A stretch of DNA of 53,806 nt from Hyphochytrium catenoides. Taxonomy: Eukaryota > Sar > Hyphochytriomycetes > Hyphochytriales > Hyphochytriaceae. The translations under genes and the position numbers were made by a program. Positions within the stretch are counted from its first letter, which is position 1, and each line of letters starts with the position of its first letter. Location of the stretch: the NCBI GenBank assembly GCA_900088475.1, contig FLMG01004608.1:1-53806 (forward strand), read 5' to 3'. The notes under the pieces were generated by a model. That model saw only the letters and a list, made by a program, of their open reading frames with translations. It searched no databases and was not told the DNA's origin. Below are positions 20,492-34,900 of the stretch, in pieces.

Positions 20492-23400
20492 ATGGCAACT
20501 GGTCGATGGTCATCCGGTCGTCAACAGCCCAGGTTAGGACCCGTAAGGTCGGTTATGAACCGGGGACCCTGGCTCTTGAGGGTCCTGGCCCCAGTGCTTC
20601 TCTTCTTGGCTATATGGCCATTCCTTCTTCTTCAGTGGAGAGCTCCGTCTCCCTTCTCCATCCCTGCCCTCCGCAAGGCTTGGCAAGCATCCTTCCCATT
20701 CTTCCCTTCCTCGAAGAAGGAGAAAATGATACGCCCTCAGGACCTTGAAGCATTAGAGGTACTCCAGGCTGTGTGCGAGAGAGAGGATATGGCAGCGAGA
20801 GAGGCATAGAGAGACACAGTAAGAAGAAAACCGAGAGAAAGGGGAGAATGGAGAGAAAAGGTGGAAGAGGGAGGGCACAGACCGATCAGGAGGCATAGTA
20901 GACTAGAAAAAGAAGCAGCAAATGACGGCGATCGTCGGTAATCCAATGCGACTTTCCTGCCAAGTTGCTGCCCAGTAATAGAACAGTCTGACTTTGAAGG
21001 GGTTTGGAGGCAGAGATTGGAGACAGATGGAGAGATGCAGACAGAGAGAACGAGGACATGAAACAGAGAGGGCAACCAAAAAATGGGATGACGGCCAAGC
21101 GACAGAGGAGCATAAGAGGGGCACCACTGCAGGGACTAATTAAGAAGGAGAACAAGAAAGAAGGACAGAACCCAGAGTGAAGAGAAGCTGATTGAGGCAA
21201 GATGATGACGTAGCTTTAGAGTAACTCACTCCTGTGCTGTCTGAACCCTCAGGAAGAAGAGGATCAGGCGCTTTGGGGACTGAATGCCTCCTCCACGGTC
21301 AGAGGAGATGAAGCTCGGAAAGTTGCTTGGAAGGGCTTCTGTTTAGGTGCTTCCTGTCGCCTTTGTTACTCTGTGGACGAGTCAGGCACATTCCTGCTTG
21401 ACTCCGTGGAGAATGGCCTCGTTAGAGAAAGGAAGTTAGGGACAGGCTTACCAAGTAAGATGCCTGTTCGCAGTCCTCCCTTTAGCCTCTCTCTTGCTGG
21501 AGAGGATGTTCGAACTACTTCCAAAAGGTTCGTTGGATCTTCTTCTATCTATCACTTCCGCTCACTGGCCACTTTTCTAGCATTTCTGGTCTTGCCAGCT
21601 TTATGGCCCAGTTCTTTATGTCTTAAGTCGCTTCTCTAGGGCTCCTACTACCTCTCTAACATTTATTCCCATCCTGCGAATCACCCTTCCCTCGCATCAC
21701 CCTTCCCTCGCAAGCCCCTAGAAGTCCTGTAGAAGAAGAGCATCTGGTACTAGAGGCCATAGAGAAAGGAACAGAGGTAACAAAGTTGCTTTTCAAGCAG
21801 CAAGGAGGTTATGGAGATGAGACTTCTTCAGGTGTCAAGCTCTCGCTATTGCTCGAAGTCCATCACCTTGAGGAGGAAAATATAGACAGGAGAGATTATT
21901 ACGGGAGCTACGTCAGGCACTCTCTTCACCTACGAGTTAGTCCGAAGAATAGCAATGAAAAGGGGGCAGAACAGGACGAGTTCTCCCTCGACGGCATACA
22001 TTTTAGAGGAGCGGAAGATCGAGAGGATCCCGAGAAGTCACCAGAACTGAGCGATCTTATCATGTTTCGGCAGAGAGCAGGGAATGAGGGTCTGGAAAGG
22101 GTTGGCACAGTAGTCGGTTCTCCGCTTGTCAACAGAGAGCTGTCCCTCTATTTTGCAGTGGAGCATCCTATGGGCAAGTGTCTAAGAAGCAAAGATGGGC
22201 TTTCCTGTGGTCTCTTTCTCTCCACTTCCCTCTCTCTACAAAAGAAGAGAGAATTCTCCCTGTCTACAGTCTTTGGAGCCTATCATCGGGGCCATTTGCG
22301 ACGCGTTATCTAGAGCAGGTGAAGTCCGCTAGCTTGCTCCTCCTCTTCGACTCCCCGACTTTGTGGGAAGCTGGTCACGACGTTTTAGGGACCCCAATTT
22401 CTAGTCTGCAAAAGCACTCACGATGCTCCTTTCTCACTAAGTTTAGCTGATAAGGCTATCTTAGCTGACAAGGCTATCGTCTTCACTCTAAGCTGATCTA
22501 AAGCTATCGTCTTCACTCTAAGCTGATCTCACAAGTGTCCTCCTACCAGTAACTCGATAAGTGGCAGTACATGCGTCCTTCTTCATGATCCAATTATTCG
22601 GAACCTTATTATCTCAAACTTACCGAGCCTCCTATGTCTCTTATCGAATTATACCTAAGGTCCGTGCGGTCCCTTACCGCCATCACTTGCATTATAACAG
22701 TTGGTATGACTTGAGGGCTCCCTCGCAGTCATTACCTTCTTCGCACTGGATGACGTCTGACAATGCCGTCAAGGCTATTGGGAAGATTCAGGTCCGTCAC
22801 CTATAACCCATTCTTGCTCTTGAGAGACCCCATTTAAAATTATCTACTCATCGGTGCTTTTTGGGTTTTACTGCTCGTCCTTACTTTGGAGGGGCATGTG
22901 CTAAACCAGCTTCTTGTCTACTTTTGATCTCCCATCCATCCCTTCGTCTGCTCATTGCCCCAGGCCGAGTTGGTAGAGAAGAGAGGAGTCACAACCTTAC
23001 GATCATTCCTCTTGGACGATGGTTGGGATAACTTCAAAACTCTATGGGATTTCTCGCGCGACAGCTTCCCCAAAGGATTCTCATCGGCTGCACTCAAAGC
23101 AGCTGAGACACAAGCTAACCTAGGAATATGGCTTTCTCCATGGGGAGGTTAGGCTATCTGACGTTTGTTGAGTTTAGCTTCGCTGCTCCTCGCCCCTGAA
23201 CTATGACATTCCTGCTATCTCTTGCCTCTTCTTATTTGTTTTTGGTGGACATTTTTTTCCTGTCGTGGCCGCGAAAATTCAGGCTATTTAGAAGCAAGGC
23301 GACAGCGGCTGCTTTATGGCAAAACTCAAGGCTTTGAGATAAATGCAAATGGATTCTCCTTGGCAGGTAAACGAGAAGAGAGACTGCAGATGAGTTTTCT

Positions 23401-25618
23401 CAGAGCAAATGAAGGAGTTTTTGAATGAAGAACTATGGAAGTACCACGGTTGATAAGCCCTCTGAATGCACCAAAGTCGGGTACAGTGGAATGTACCGCT
23501 GGTGTGGAAGCATATGCGGGTCGTCTGATTCCGTTGTTGATTCTTTTTATATAGGCCCACATTACTTCGCTCGGTTCCTGTCCAGCTGCTCCTCACTCCT
23601 CTCATCTTACAATATCTCACTCTTCAAGTTTGATGGCATTGCTGGCGGGATACTAGCCTCTGGCCCGCCAAGAGGCTATGAAGCTGACATTTTAGGGCTG
23701 CTTAGGCTCATTAGGCTGTAAGACTGTGTTACCGCTTTTATGGTGACGTTTTACCCCCCATCTCTCGCCTACATCTCCATATGCAAATGATCCGCTAGCC
23801 TCTGAGAGTCTTGTTCACGTTCGGTGTCACATCCAGCTGACGTTATCTGGCGCTAACTCTTCGTGCCTTATGCTCGCCGCCCCGCGGCCTGGTCTGCGTC
23901 TTATGCAGTCTGAGACTGCTGAAGCGTGACCTATTCATAAACCTGACAATTGGGACCTGGCCATCTCCATTCTTCTTGCTCTATGGAGACTCAATATGGA
24001 GGTTGGTTGATGTAGGGGAAATCCTTGTGAGCGAGCGAATACGCTTTTTCGTGAACCACGGATACTTTGTGTCGGGCAGTGGGCCGCAAGGCTCTTGTTA
24101 CATTACGGATCTGATCTGTCATCGCTCATGTCTGTTTCCTTCACTTTCCTATTGCCATAGGGGGGATCAAGATTATGGCTTCATCGGGCCCGGCTCCCCG
24201 AGGCAGCAATGGATTACCTACCGGGACGCAACCACTTATTCTCTTGTTGTTCGGCGGGCGCCACTGTTTCCATTGAACAGTATTATGCTACACGGTAAGA
24301 TTGGAAGTAGTCTAGTCGGGATTGAGAGGGAGACTATGCAAGATAGAGACTCAAAGACCCTGAGTAGATCATATTGGCCCCTAGCCAGGCATTGATGAAA
24401 GGCTCTCTACGACCTCTTCCGCCGGACATTCATAGGTATCTTGCTGGGGGATTTGGAGGTTGACGCACTTGAAGAGAAGTCTGAAGGTATTTTGCTTCCT
24501 CCGAGGCTTTACATGAGCGGCTGGTTGAGTTTCAACGGCAATCCAACTATTAGCCTAGCCATAAAGCGCCTTGGCACACCACTGTTCTCCCTGCAGTTTT
24601 CTCATCAAGCTTGATTTATCTGTCGTCTCTGGTGACCGGAGGCAAAGCTCGTTTTGTCTGCAGTGAAGCTCTTTCGGTTCTGCGTCCTCACTCTCCTTCT
24701 CTATTTCGATTCGTTTCTACGTATCACTTTGTACGCGTGTCAACCCACAGCGTAACCCTATAGTCACTGCTTTGTCGAACACCAGAAAGGCAGCGGGATT
24801 TCGCAGACGAAGTGTGGAGCTACTTTGCTACCGGAGTAAACCTTCAGGAGCTCTATATCTCACCTTTTTCCCTGGACACGAAGAGGTAAATAAGCAGTCG
24901 CTCTTAATCCCGTCCTAAGTGAACCTTGGATATGCTTCACATGGCAATCTAAACTCACCTCTCCCGTCTGCGCTTAGCTTGTCGTGCTTAGCCGACCTTC
25001 TCGGTGCTTATACATACTAGTTAAACCTCTTCTGCTGTTGCAGCTGGGATGTTATAGCTGCAGCTGCTCAGTGGGCAAAGAGTAGGGAAAGAGCAATGGT
25101 TGACACTCATTGGATTGGTGGAGATCCAGCGCAAGGAGAAGCATACGGCTGGGCGGCGCTGGATCTTAAGGATGGGACCGGTTAGCTCCCACAGACTCAC
25201 AGTCATGCAACTCCAATTTATGCTTTTACTCTCCTCAATACCTTCCTTGGCTTCCAATAAGACCTTATTCTCATCACTCTTTACCCGGCCCCCCGGTGCC
25301 TAAGCAATGCGTCAATTAAACAATCTCTGAGCGAAGCAACCTCAACCCTCATGCTTCTTTTTAGGTGTCCTGGCGCTTAGGAATCCATCTTCGGAAGTTT
25401 CTGCCTTTCAGCTGGATGGCAATAGCGCTTTTGATCTCGGCGAAGAAGATAATGGCTCGTACTCCTCCTCTGCCGCTCCTGTTCTTTTAAAGTTCTCTGA
25501 GGTGTACTCCTCTAATTCTGAAGACTGGCTGGCGTCAATGATGGCTTCTGACACAAGGACTGTGAAGCTTTCGCCCTTGGCGGTTCATGTCTGGACCGTG
25601 TCCTGCTTTCGGGTGTAG
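20492..25618 (+). CDS. Clan GH-D-like glycoside hydrolase (alpha-galactosidase/GH36-like), membrane-anchored, 12 exons
   Basis: Exons: 20492-20758, 21253-21454, 21733-22304, 22660-22791, 22964-23147, 23283-23366, 23555-23717, 23909-24001, 24161-24294, 24786-24885, 25044-25180, 25365-25618; about 773 aa and all phases close. Residues about 32-53 (WLLRVLAPVLLFLAIWPFLL) form an N-terminal signal anchor, so a lumenal/Golgi or cell-surface enzyme is likely. The (beta/alpha)8-type half contains LHYNSWYDL, FLLDDGW (D409-W412), GIWLSPWGG, YGKTQGFEINANGFSLAG, SLFKFDG with candidate nucleophile D507, LTIGTWPSPFFLLYGDSIWR, GPGSPRQQWITYRDA, RRAPLFPLNSIMLHG, DFADEVWSYF and VDTHWIGGDP. This arrangement matches melibiase-like proteins best known to me from bacteria. 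The exon 3-4 join (HLRR to VRAVPYR) lacks about ten residues seen in relatives, so a small exon may be missed there. Substrate unknown. Confidence 0.85.
21681..21712. repeat. 16-bp perfect tandem duplication
   Basis: tcacccttccctcgca occurs twice back to back, inside glycosidase intron 2 (21455-21732), just before the polypyrimidine/acceptor region. Confidence 0.85.
22451..22530. repeat. 30-bp tandem repeat in glycosidase intron 3
   Basis: Two almost identical 30-bp units (22471-22500 and 22501-22530; core gctatcgtcttcactctaag), preceded by a partial unit from about 22451. Confidence 0.85.
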
Positions 25619-25990
25619 GAACCCAGATGTATCCAACAGGGGAAAGTCTGGCAAAAAGAGTTTTCACGCTATCTCCTCGCACTGTCATGGCCACCGCCTG
25701 TCGTGATCTCGTTTAACGACTAGGCGAGCAGAGAAAGGCAGAAGGCAATCCTTGACACATTTTGGTGTTATGTTCAATTACATACTATAGCAATCTTATA
25801 AGATACATCTACAAGCTTGCCGGAGGCCAGCATGTGGCCCATGTGCTGCTCTTCCATTCGCCTGGAGATGGTAGTGCTGACGGTTAGGAACATTATGCAG
25901 CTGCCGCTGAGTTGCAGCCTGTAGTGCTCATTAGTGGGAAGGGATGCCAGTCCAACTGGCCAAGGAGAAGAGGCAGCATCAGCCCGTTTT
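25619..25990. other. Convergent intergenic region
   Basis: 3' region shared by the glycosidase (+) and the IQ-ankyrin gene (-). No coding signal. Confidence 0.5.
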
Positions 25991-28900
25991 CTATCTTCGC
26001 CTAGAGAGGTAATCTGCTATGTCAGGAAAGCCTTTAGAGAGTGCATAGTCCTTTGGTACAAGTGCGCCTCCTTCAGGCATCCGGAAGATGATGTCGACAT
26101 TCGCCTGCAAACACATAACCATAACAGAGAAGAAGCCAGTGAGATCAAGTCTTACAAGTGCCGAGAGAGAGGTGAGTTGTCATTGAAGGGCAGCAGATAG
26201 CCTAGAACTATGCATGGACCGATACGAGGATGTACTAGCGCAGAAAAGTAACAGCTACATTTAGAGTCTCACCTTGCCTTCCTCCACCAGAAGTGCCACC
26301 AGACTTCGATTTCCTGGAGTGACAAATGAAAGATGTGAGCTGCCCCATATTGAATTACGGACATAGGGGCTTCAAGAAAGCAAGAAGTAAATAACCCTAT
26401 CAGGACTGTGAGCGCTAAGTTGACAGAGCTCTCGGCGGACAGGCACCAGATAGCAGGAGGCAAGACGAGTGAAAGAGGGAGCTGAAGAAAGGGGTGATTG
26501 TCGATGAAGGAAGGAGGAAGGGGCCACCTTTCTACCTGATTGTACAGCCACATGAAGGGGCGTAAGCCCGCTCACATCCTCTTTATTGATGGGAGACCCC
26601 ACCATAAGCAACTCCCTCAAAATACTCAGAGCCTCCTCTGATGGCTGGTTGGCTGCTTTGACAGTTGCATAGTAGGCAGGAGAGAGACCTTTGCTGTCAA
26701 CGCCTTTCGCAAGCTCGGGAGCGGCAGCCAATAGAGACTCGACAATCAGTAGACTAGGGACCTAGGAATTGAGGAACCGTATCGCGTCAGGAAGCATTAT
26801 AGGGCCGCCTGAAAGATGGGATGGGTAGAAAGGGACACTCGAAAGGCACCAACATAAAATGGACCATGAAATGCTATAACATCGTTGTGATTCTAGCGTA
26901 GTGAGGATGACACAATCGGTTCTCAAGTCAGGACCGGCTGAACAGTTACCTTGGAGAGGACAGCAAGATGCAGGAGGTTCTCTCCTTGCGGTGTTCTGCC
27001 GTCTAAGCTGACCCCGCAGTCAACTAGTAGCTCCACGCAAGCAGCCTTTGCCTCCGCAATCCCGAGCATCAGGGGGGTCTGGGACAAAGAATTAGGTGCC
27101 TCCACTGGTTCCTGGAAGCTTGACATCCCTGAAGGCAGTCATCATTAGAGGAGGATCATGGCAGAGCGTTATGAGCCCTCTCTATCTAGTCCACGGAGGC
27201 AGGAAAATAATGTCATGCTCCCCCTACTGTGGAAATGATACCTTTCTACGGCGTGACTACCAACCCGCATTGTACCGTACAGTCGTTGTCTTATTGCTAG
27301 ACCAGGCTCTCCCTCGTGATAGCACCATAAGGTTAAAAAAGAACTCACCAAGCAAGAGCTCAAGTGCTGCTCTATGGTCTCCTGCGACAGCAACGTGGAA
27401 AATAGACGACGAATCTGGAGGGTAGAAGATTGAAACATCCGCTCCGAGCTCTATAGTATGACGCAGAGTCTCCAGATCATCACTCTCCACGGCGTACAAT
27501 AACACTGTAGGACCGTTAGTTTAGGACCGGACTAAGAATAAAGAAGAGTTTGAAGTGGCAGATAGCTGAATAAGGTGATAGCGGGCCTCCAAGTGGTGGC
27601 AGTACGATGAACAGCGATACCGCGGTGAGGATAGAGCTACAATATCGGGGAATCGGAACCTGTGCGCTTTTTATCTTACATGTCTCGCCCTTGTTGCTGA
27701 CAGCCCCAGCAACAGCAGTGGACTCTCCTAGAAGACATTGAAAACACTCAAACCTCTCCTCCCTTCTATCACTTCGCGTTAGTCGTCCCCTGTAGCAGGG
27801 AAATGCGGGAGGTTCTCCTTGCGTGTCACAGAGAGATAGTAAGGGAGGACACAGAGAGAGCAGGAGTCGCACAATCTGGCAGTAGCCTTCTGTTGCTGCG
27901 AAGAACAACGCAGATCGATGCTCTTCATCAACAGACAGCATGTCAACCCCTGATAAATAAGGTGAGATATAGTTAGAAAATAGCACATTGGCGGCACTTG
28001 ATGACAATGCGAATTGGAACCTTTGGCAAGAGGTAGAGGACAAAATTTGTTATTCAGTGAAAAATTGAAGCACAGTCTATGTCCGCGAGTAGTATCCACG
28101 GTGTAGAGCAGACTCATGTGGGTCATATAACGTAAGGCCATAAGTTTCTTTGCACTTACCAGCTTCTTGCAACAACCTGATAGTTTCACAGGCCTTCGCC
28201 TGCTGCGGGCACTGGGCTGCAAAGTGTAATACAGTTCCACCAGTCTTTGTCCTGACATCAAGCTAGAGTAGCGCGTCAGTTACGGTACTTACTAGAAGAG
28301 AGTGCCGTATGGAGACGCCGGTGAGTATAGGGTGGAAGGAGTAGAGACTGCGTTGCACTAGGCCCAAAGATAAATGCCGCAGCGTAGGATGAGATAGACG
28401 ATGGAAAGAAGAAGGAAGCCTAGTGAGCAGTTGCTTCCATCTAAGGGTCTCTCCCCAAAGGCAGGTGTCCTCATCGGAGGCTGAAGCCACTTGTACCGTT
28501 CTCGATCACAAGAACATAACGGCTCTCCTTTGCAAGAGTGACATACCTTTGCTCCTCGGTCAAGAAGTTCACGAATAGTATTGGCCTGTCCGTTGAGCGC
28601 AGCAACGTGGAGCAGAGAGCGACCACGATGGTCCTGAATATTCACGTCGCCAACGCCCGGGAAGTGTTGAAAAAGGAATCTGTCCAATGGTAAAGACGAT
28701 GTTGGCCGACAGGGGTATGAAGCCGAGAGAAAAGCCAAGGTAAGCAACATTCACATTTGACCCCAGAAGCTCCACACGACGAAGTTAAGGAGAGACTATG
28801 CGAGACACTGGGAAAATAGAGCACTAGAATGAGATCCAGCGTTCAACGCACCCTTTGGCAGCCGCTTCGTGGAGAGGAGTGCTACCATCGTAGTCAGGAC

Positions 28901-31900
28901 GTAGGGGTTCAGCTCCCATATCCAAAAGCGCCTGTTGCGTGGTAGTGGAGTCTTTACTTGCATCTAAACCCATGTACACCGTTCTTCGCTAACTTCAAGA
29001 AGCTTTACCTTGACAACATCGCTATGCCCCACGGCAAGGTGCAGAGCAGTCTGGCCCCTATTGTCAGCCACGGTTAGATCCCCGCCTCGCGATGTACAGA
29101 ATTTGAGAGCTGCTAGATGTCCTGCCTTGGCCGCCGCCAACATGAGCGTGAGTCCTGAAGTAACAGATCCATGTTACAAAGAGGATCATACGGAGAAAAC
29201 GATCACTCTCAGTTAGATTCCCAAGGCCCTTGACCATGGATAATCAATCGGACAAACTTCGATAGCGCCGTCGTACCAGAACCTTCTTCTCTGACGTTGA
29301 CACTAACTCCCTCATTTAAAAGATACTCTAGCATGTCTAGGTTGCCTGATGACGCGGCCATGAAAGCAGAACGCTCATCCTAAGGAGAGCGCGAGAAATG
29401 CCAGATTAGCAAGACCACAAGGGAACATGGTCGTTGAACACAGTAACAGCGAACAGAACCTTAGACTGTGGGCCTAACAACGGGGAATCGAGGTTTCAAT
29501 TGAAATATCAAACCGGGGTAAACCGGGGATGAAACACTCAGGCATCTCATAATACGTCTCTTACCTCTGGCGTAACTTCCCCAAGCGAGGCGCCCGACTT
29601 TGATTTGAGAAAGGTTGCAAGTCTGTGAGGCAGTGGGAATGGAAAAGAACCAGAGGATGGCAAGCACTTAATTAGCAGCTTCTTCCTTCATCATCTATAG
29701 AGGCTAGCTGGCTCTATTGACATCAGAGCCTACCGACCCAAACCCTAAAGAGCCTAGCAACGACAGCAGAAGAGGACCAGTGGACATGGAGAGTCATCTG
29801 TACTTTGAGCAGCTCAAGGAGTGAAGATTAGGCATCAGACCCACTTGATGTGGCCGCAGCTCAGTGCTGTCTGTCTAGGGGTTTTGCCGTGGCTGTCTTG
29901 GGCATGAAGGTCTCCTTTATGCTCAAGCAGCGCCTCTACCGCAGAGGTCAGGCCATGTTCTGCGGCGCTGATGGAGATGGGGTGGTGTAAGGGCCAGAAG
30001 GATAGGGGGCGGGGTCCAAGGGAGTGTTAGTGCGACAGCTTGCAGAGCCCTCAGGCCGGAAAGTCAGAGTGTCTAGATAGAGCACAGAAGCGATAACGAC
30101 GTCGACAAAACCACAACGGTGGGTATGTTTCCTGAAACCTCTTGATTTCCCTACCATCGCTTTCTTACATGTGGAGTGAGGTCTTCCGCTGAGAGTTTGC
30201 AGAGTTCACTGGTGCCTTGGCCCTTAAAAGAAGCTGTATTGTGTCTAAAGACCTCGATCGAACCGCTAGTAGGAGGCGGGAGCAAAGGTTTAAAGTATAT
30301 GGTAAGTTCAGGACATGGGATGCTAGGTATGCTCTACTAGAGCGAAAGATCTATGAGAAGGACTCCCTATAATTGCGTAACCGAGAACCCCCCATAGAAT
30401 AGCAGCAATAGCATTTCACAAAGCGTCATTTTGAAGCGTTGTAAAGAAGGTTGAAGGTGATGAGTGGTAGGACCGGACCTTCATGCAGAGGCGTGTTGCC
30501 TTCCTCATCAATAGCGTCCACCTAGAAGAAGTTAATTAGTCCTAAATCCAAGTTCAGGCTATTTCACAATAAACTCAGAAATAAACCATCCGACACGCGT
30601 AATTCCTCCTTCCTTCCTTTATTGTTCGACTCAGAGTGCTACCCCCCCTGACCCCCATGTCTTGATACAGACTTTTCTTGAACTGCGGCTTACCCGGATC
30701 CCTCTCTTGATCAGTGCATCGCAGATTTGGGTCATGCCATTGTAAGCTGCTTCGTGGAGGGCGGTTCGCCCTTGGGTTCTTAACTGAGAGGCCAGCGGTT
30801 AATCAGCACAGCTGTACTATCAATATGAATATGTGTACATTGATTAGGGGAAAGATAAAGCAAACCAGCAAACTAAAAGATGAGAAAAAAAGAAGGAAGC
30901 CTTGAACGTCGTCTAGGAAAGCCGTTGCATGGCTCAAGAGACATGGATGGGCTCCAAGTAATAATGCCGAGTTGTAGAAGGGACAGCTCAGAAAATGGAA
31001 CAAAGGATGTACACCAACCCAATGCCACCAAGATAAAAAAAGAACCTAGAGCCTATGTACAGAGGAGAACCACATGGCGAACAATGAGAGGAAGTCTTAG
31101 CCTATTGCTATTACCTCTGCTTTTTTCGCAATGAGATACTCAGCGATGCCTACATGACGGTGCATGATAGCCAAATGCACTGCTGTCTCTCCTTTATGGT
31201 TCTTGTGGTTTATATCTGCTCGAAAGGTTGTGAAGAGTAAAGATTAGAAGAACTATTTAGATCTTCACGTGGGAGGACGGCGTTGAAATACCAGAAATAG
31301 ATTCCAACCAAGAGAGAACCATCAACATGACGAGAAAAGCCCAAATGAGACGGGGCAAGGAATCAGGTCCAGGTTTAGCGGACGTTAGAGAAAGTGCTTG
31401 GGTTGAAACTTGGACAGACGAGGTACAGATACCAAGACCGGTGCCATCCAAAGTTAACGAACGTACCGAAGCTCCATTTTAAGCACTTTCTTACAATATC
31501 CATATGCCCAAACCGTGCAGCAACTAGCAAGATACTGTTCCCCTTCTTGTCAATTTCTCGCTTCGCCTGCTCCGCCTTACTTTCTCGCTGTGTTGCTGGC
31601 CTATTCTTCTCCTCGTTCTCATCCTCTTCAATTGCAAGCGTGTAGAGGTTATCGACCCCCTCGATATTGCCAAGGCGCGTCTGAGTGAAAATGTTCATCG
31701 ATTCCTCGGTTCGGAGTGTGTGGACCCTGTGGTAAGTAACCAGAAAGAGTAAAAGAGACGCTAATTCTTAAGTAAAGAAGGGAAACCAGCAAACCTCTGC
31801 GTCTAGATGCACTCATTTGCAAGGAGAACGAGAAAGAACTAGGAACATTATGAAAATGTAAATGACCAACAGATGAAGCTAGCTAAGCAAGGCTATAAGA

Positions 31901-34900
31901 GGCAAGACATCGGGATAACAAGGAGTTTCTGGAACTTGAGCAGAAGGGGGCGCACGGAGAGAAACAGGGAAGTCAACCAGCGGCATTTTTCCTCAGCTTT
32001 TACCTTCTGCGATGGGTGAATCCTCTAATAACTTTGGAAATTAGCATTGCAGAGCATAGCTTTCTTTCAGCATCCTATGGGACAGGTATTGGGAAGTGCA
32101 AATGTCAGCCAATGCACTAAACAGAGGAGACAATGATGGAGCAAATACGACAAGCATAGATGAGCTCGCTCCCGGACGACAGGAATGGACCAGGGGCATC
32201 CTGCGCTATTTATCTTACCGCCATCATTCTATGATCTGAAGCAATAAGCCTTCCTAACCAGCCCCTAAAGACTCGCTGAAATGAAAGTGCAGCTGCTTCC
32301 TGGAGGTCTTCGAGTTCTTGTTGTCTCATTACACACACCTGAGGGTAGAGGAGACAATCCATTAACACAATCATGCTTGCCAAGTGGAGGTAAAAAGAGA
32401 GCTAATCCACGGGCAAGAGGCCTCAGCAACAGGAGCCGTCTTACTCGTCTCCTGGCAGCAACTCCTCGGGCTATCCTTTGAATACTTATTGTAGCCTTTC
32501 CTCGCTCCTCTAGCCGTCGCCAAGCTCTTCTCGTCCTCACGGCCTTGTTGGCAAGGTGACGTCTAGACCATAGGAGAAAAGCCGTTAACAATCTAGCTCT
32601 ACGAGTGACACTCCACATGGCTGAATGAACCTCGTTGGAAGATGAAGGAGCGAAACTAGCACAAGTGATGATGGAGAGGGAGGCTGGGCAGGATACAAAA
32701 GCTAGACAGCCAGAGGGATAGCTAAAGTACAACTTCAACACCTGAAGGCTCTCTGTATCAGAGTTATAGAGAGAGCTTCTAGCCGGACAAGTATGACACA
32801 GACCCGCCGCCTTCCCAGAAAGCCTCGAAACACCTGGCAAAGGGACATTTTAGAGCCAGGATTGGAGACGGCTGTGAAGGAAGCTCGTATTGAGTTTGAA
32901 GGGGCGTGGGATGAGAGAGACGAAAAGAGAGGGGGAAAATAGCAGAGCTCTTACCCGCTGAATGTCGTTAGCAGCCTCTGTCTTCCTCCAGTCATCGCTC
33001 TCAAGTCTAAGCTGTAGAAATGAACATTTGAGCCGAATGAAGGCAGAAGACGCTGACATGCCAATGATATGAATTACAAACATGATAGTAGTAAAACAGG
33101 AGAGCGAATGTCGATAAGCATAGAAAGACAGGAACCCATGTTGGCGACGAGGAGCGAAGACAGGATTGGGAGAAAAAACTGACCTTCTTCCTTAGGCGTT
33201 GGGAGTGGAACCTTCGAATCTGACACTGAATCCTTACTGCCATCGCCGTCCGCATTTCGCCCTACGTTTGGCCAAGTCACGAAGTGAAGAAAGGCATTTG
33301 GCATGCCCAAAACGTAGTTTGAGCCCTAGCTTAAAGGTAGCCAAACAAAGAGCCGCCAGGAGGTGGGAGGTCAGCGGTTGGCAGACACCTACCCAGTGCA
33401 CTGCTCGGGCTTTCGATACGACTCTCCTGGCAAGGTGAATGCGAAATCGACATTGAATTTTGAGGGCTGCCTTTTGTTGGTTCCTCCTTCTCTCAGCTAC
33501 TATTTCTCTTTCGTCGGTGATAAGTCGAAATGGATGCAACGCGGAGCTCTGAGATGAGGTAAGTATGTAGGAGTACCCAGTGAGCTAGATCATTCCATTT
33601 ACTCTCAGAGGAACCAGCAGTTGAGGGCGAAGGCACAAACAATAGAAATTATGAGGTGGCCGTAATAGGGGAATCAAGAGCCAGCTAAATGTGATAGTGT
33701 TGCGCCAACCTCTCTCAAAGCCTTAAAGAACTTGTTTCTGGCTACCAAACGGAGCTTTAGCTGGCTGTGGTTGGCTCTGACGTTGTGTCCTCGCCATACT
33801 CTCTGTATGGCTGAAGCAGCTGTCGTCTCCAGCTTTAACAAACATCACGGGCAAAATAACGTTAAGTCAGAACACTGACTCCGAGATTGAAGATGGAGGG
33901 ACCGAGGTGAGCACCACCACAGGACTTCAAATCGTAGGCTGAACATTGGCTTGCATAACAAACGACCAGAAAACGTTTGATGTGGCGAAAGAGACCACGA
34001 AAGGTTCGCATGGGGATGAAGAGAGATGGCAAGGTCTGGAAGCGAGAGAGAAAAGATGGTAAATGACGGACTTTAGCTCTTTCTTGCCGCTTCTGGGTTA
34101 GCTTGCTCATAAACTCGTCCTTTTCCTTCCATAGTGCGACATTCCGTTTCTATGGGAAAAGTCTAGTGTAAGTTCGAGCGGCGGTCCAACAGGATAATAG
34201 CAGAGTGCTCACATGGTGGTCCTCCTCCTCTATCCCCGATTCCTTCCTTAATGGTGAGGTATACACCGGCTCCAAAAGGGGTAGACTAGAGTTTAAGACA
34301 CCACATGAGAGATTAGATAGCGCAGCAGATGACAACGGCTAGCAGCTTCCAGTAACACATCTGCATCTAGTTCGCCGGCTTCCGCGCGGGCTTCTCCTCT
34401 AAACCTCTCTTCCCATATCTCTTCCATCCCATACTCTCCTTCTCTCGGTTCTGCATTCTTGGGTCATTGCTCTACCTGCCTTCTCCTTCCCTCTACTGCC
34501 ACCAGCCATACTTGTCCGCCATTCTCTCTTTCCTCGCTGTCTCTTTCTGCTAGCTTCGTCTCACTACAGTCATCCGCTACTTTATAAGCTGGTTTAGCTC
34601 CGTACCCATCCTGCAGCCTCTTTTTCAGGGGACTTCTTTTCGGGCTGATGTCGGACTCGATGGGCTTCGTGGTAGTTACAATCGAAATGACGTCCGAAAA
34701 GGTGACTCGTTTGCTGTCGAAGTATATTGGCTGGCTGAGAACCATTCCCCTCTTGAAAGTCACGATACGTCTTTGGGACTCCTCCTCCTGACCCAAAAGG
34801 AGTATGGAGCACAGAGAAATGAAGAAAGGGTGAGGACATAAGGACGAGAAAGGAGAGGAGGGTTTGGTATACAAAAGGGTAGCCTAGGAACCAGCGACGG

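Noticed and set aside
21786-22313. Treating 21786-22313 as a separate gene
   Set aside because: It is glycosidase exon 3: phase joins exon 2 and it carries the ELSLYFAVEHPMGK segment expected in the family.
30169-30215. Small exon-like segment (TSELCKLSAEDLTPH) with GTAAGA donor in the IQ-ankyrin gene
   Set aside because: Its outgoing phase does not match the next ankyrin exon, whereas skipping it (30479 to 29959) restores phase and the repeat pattern.
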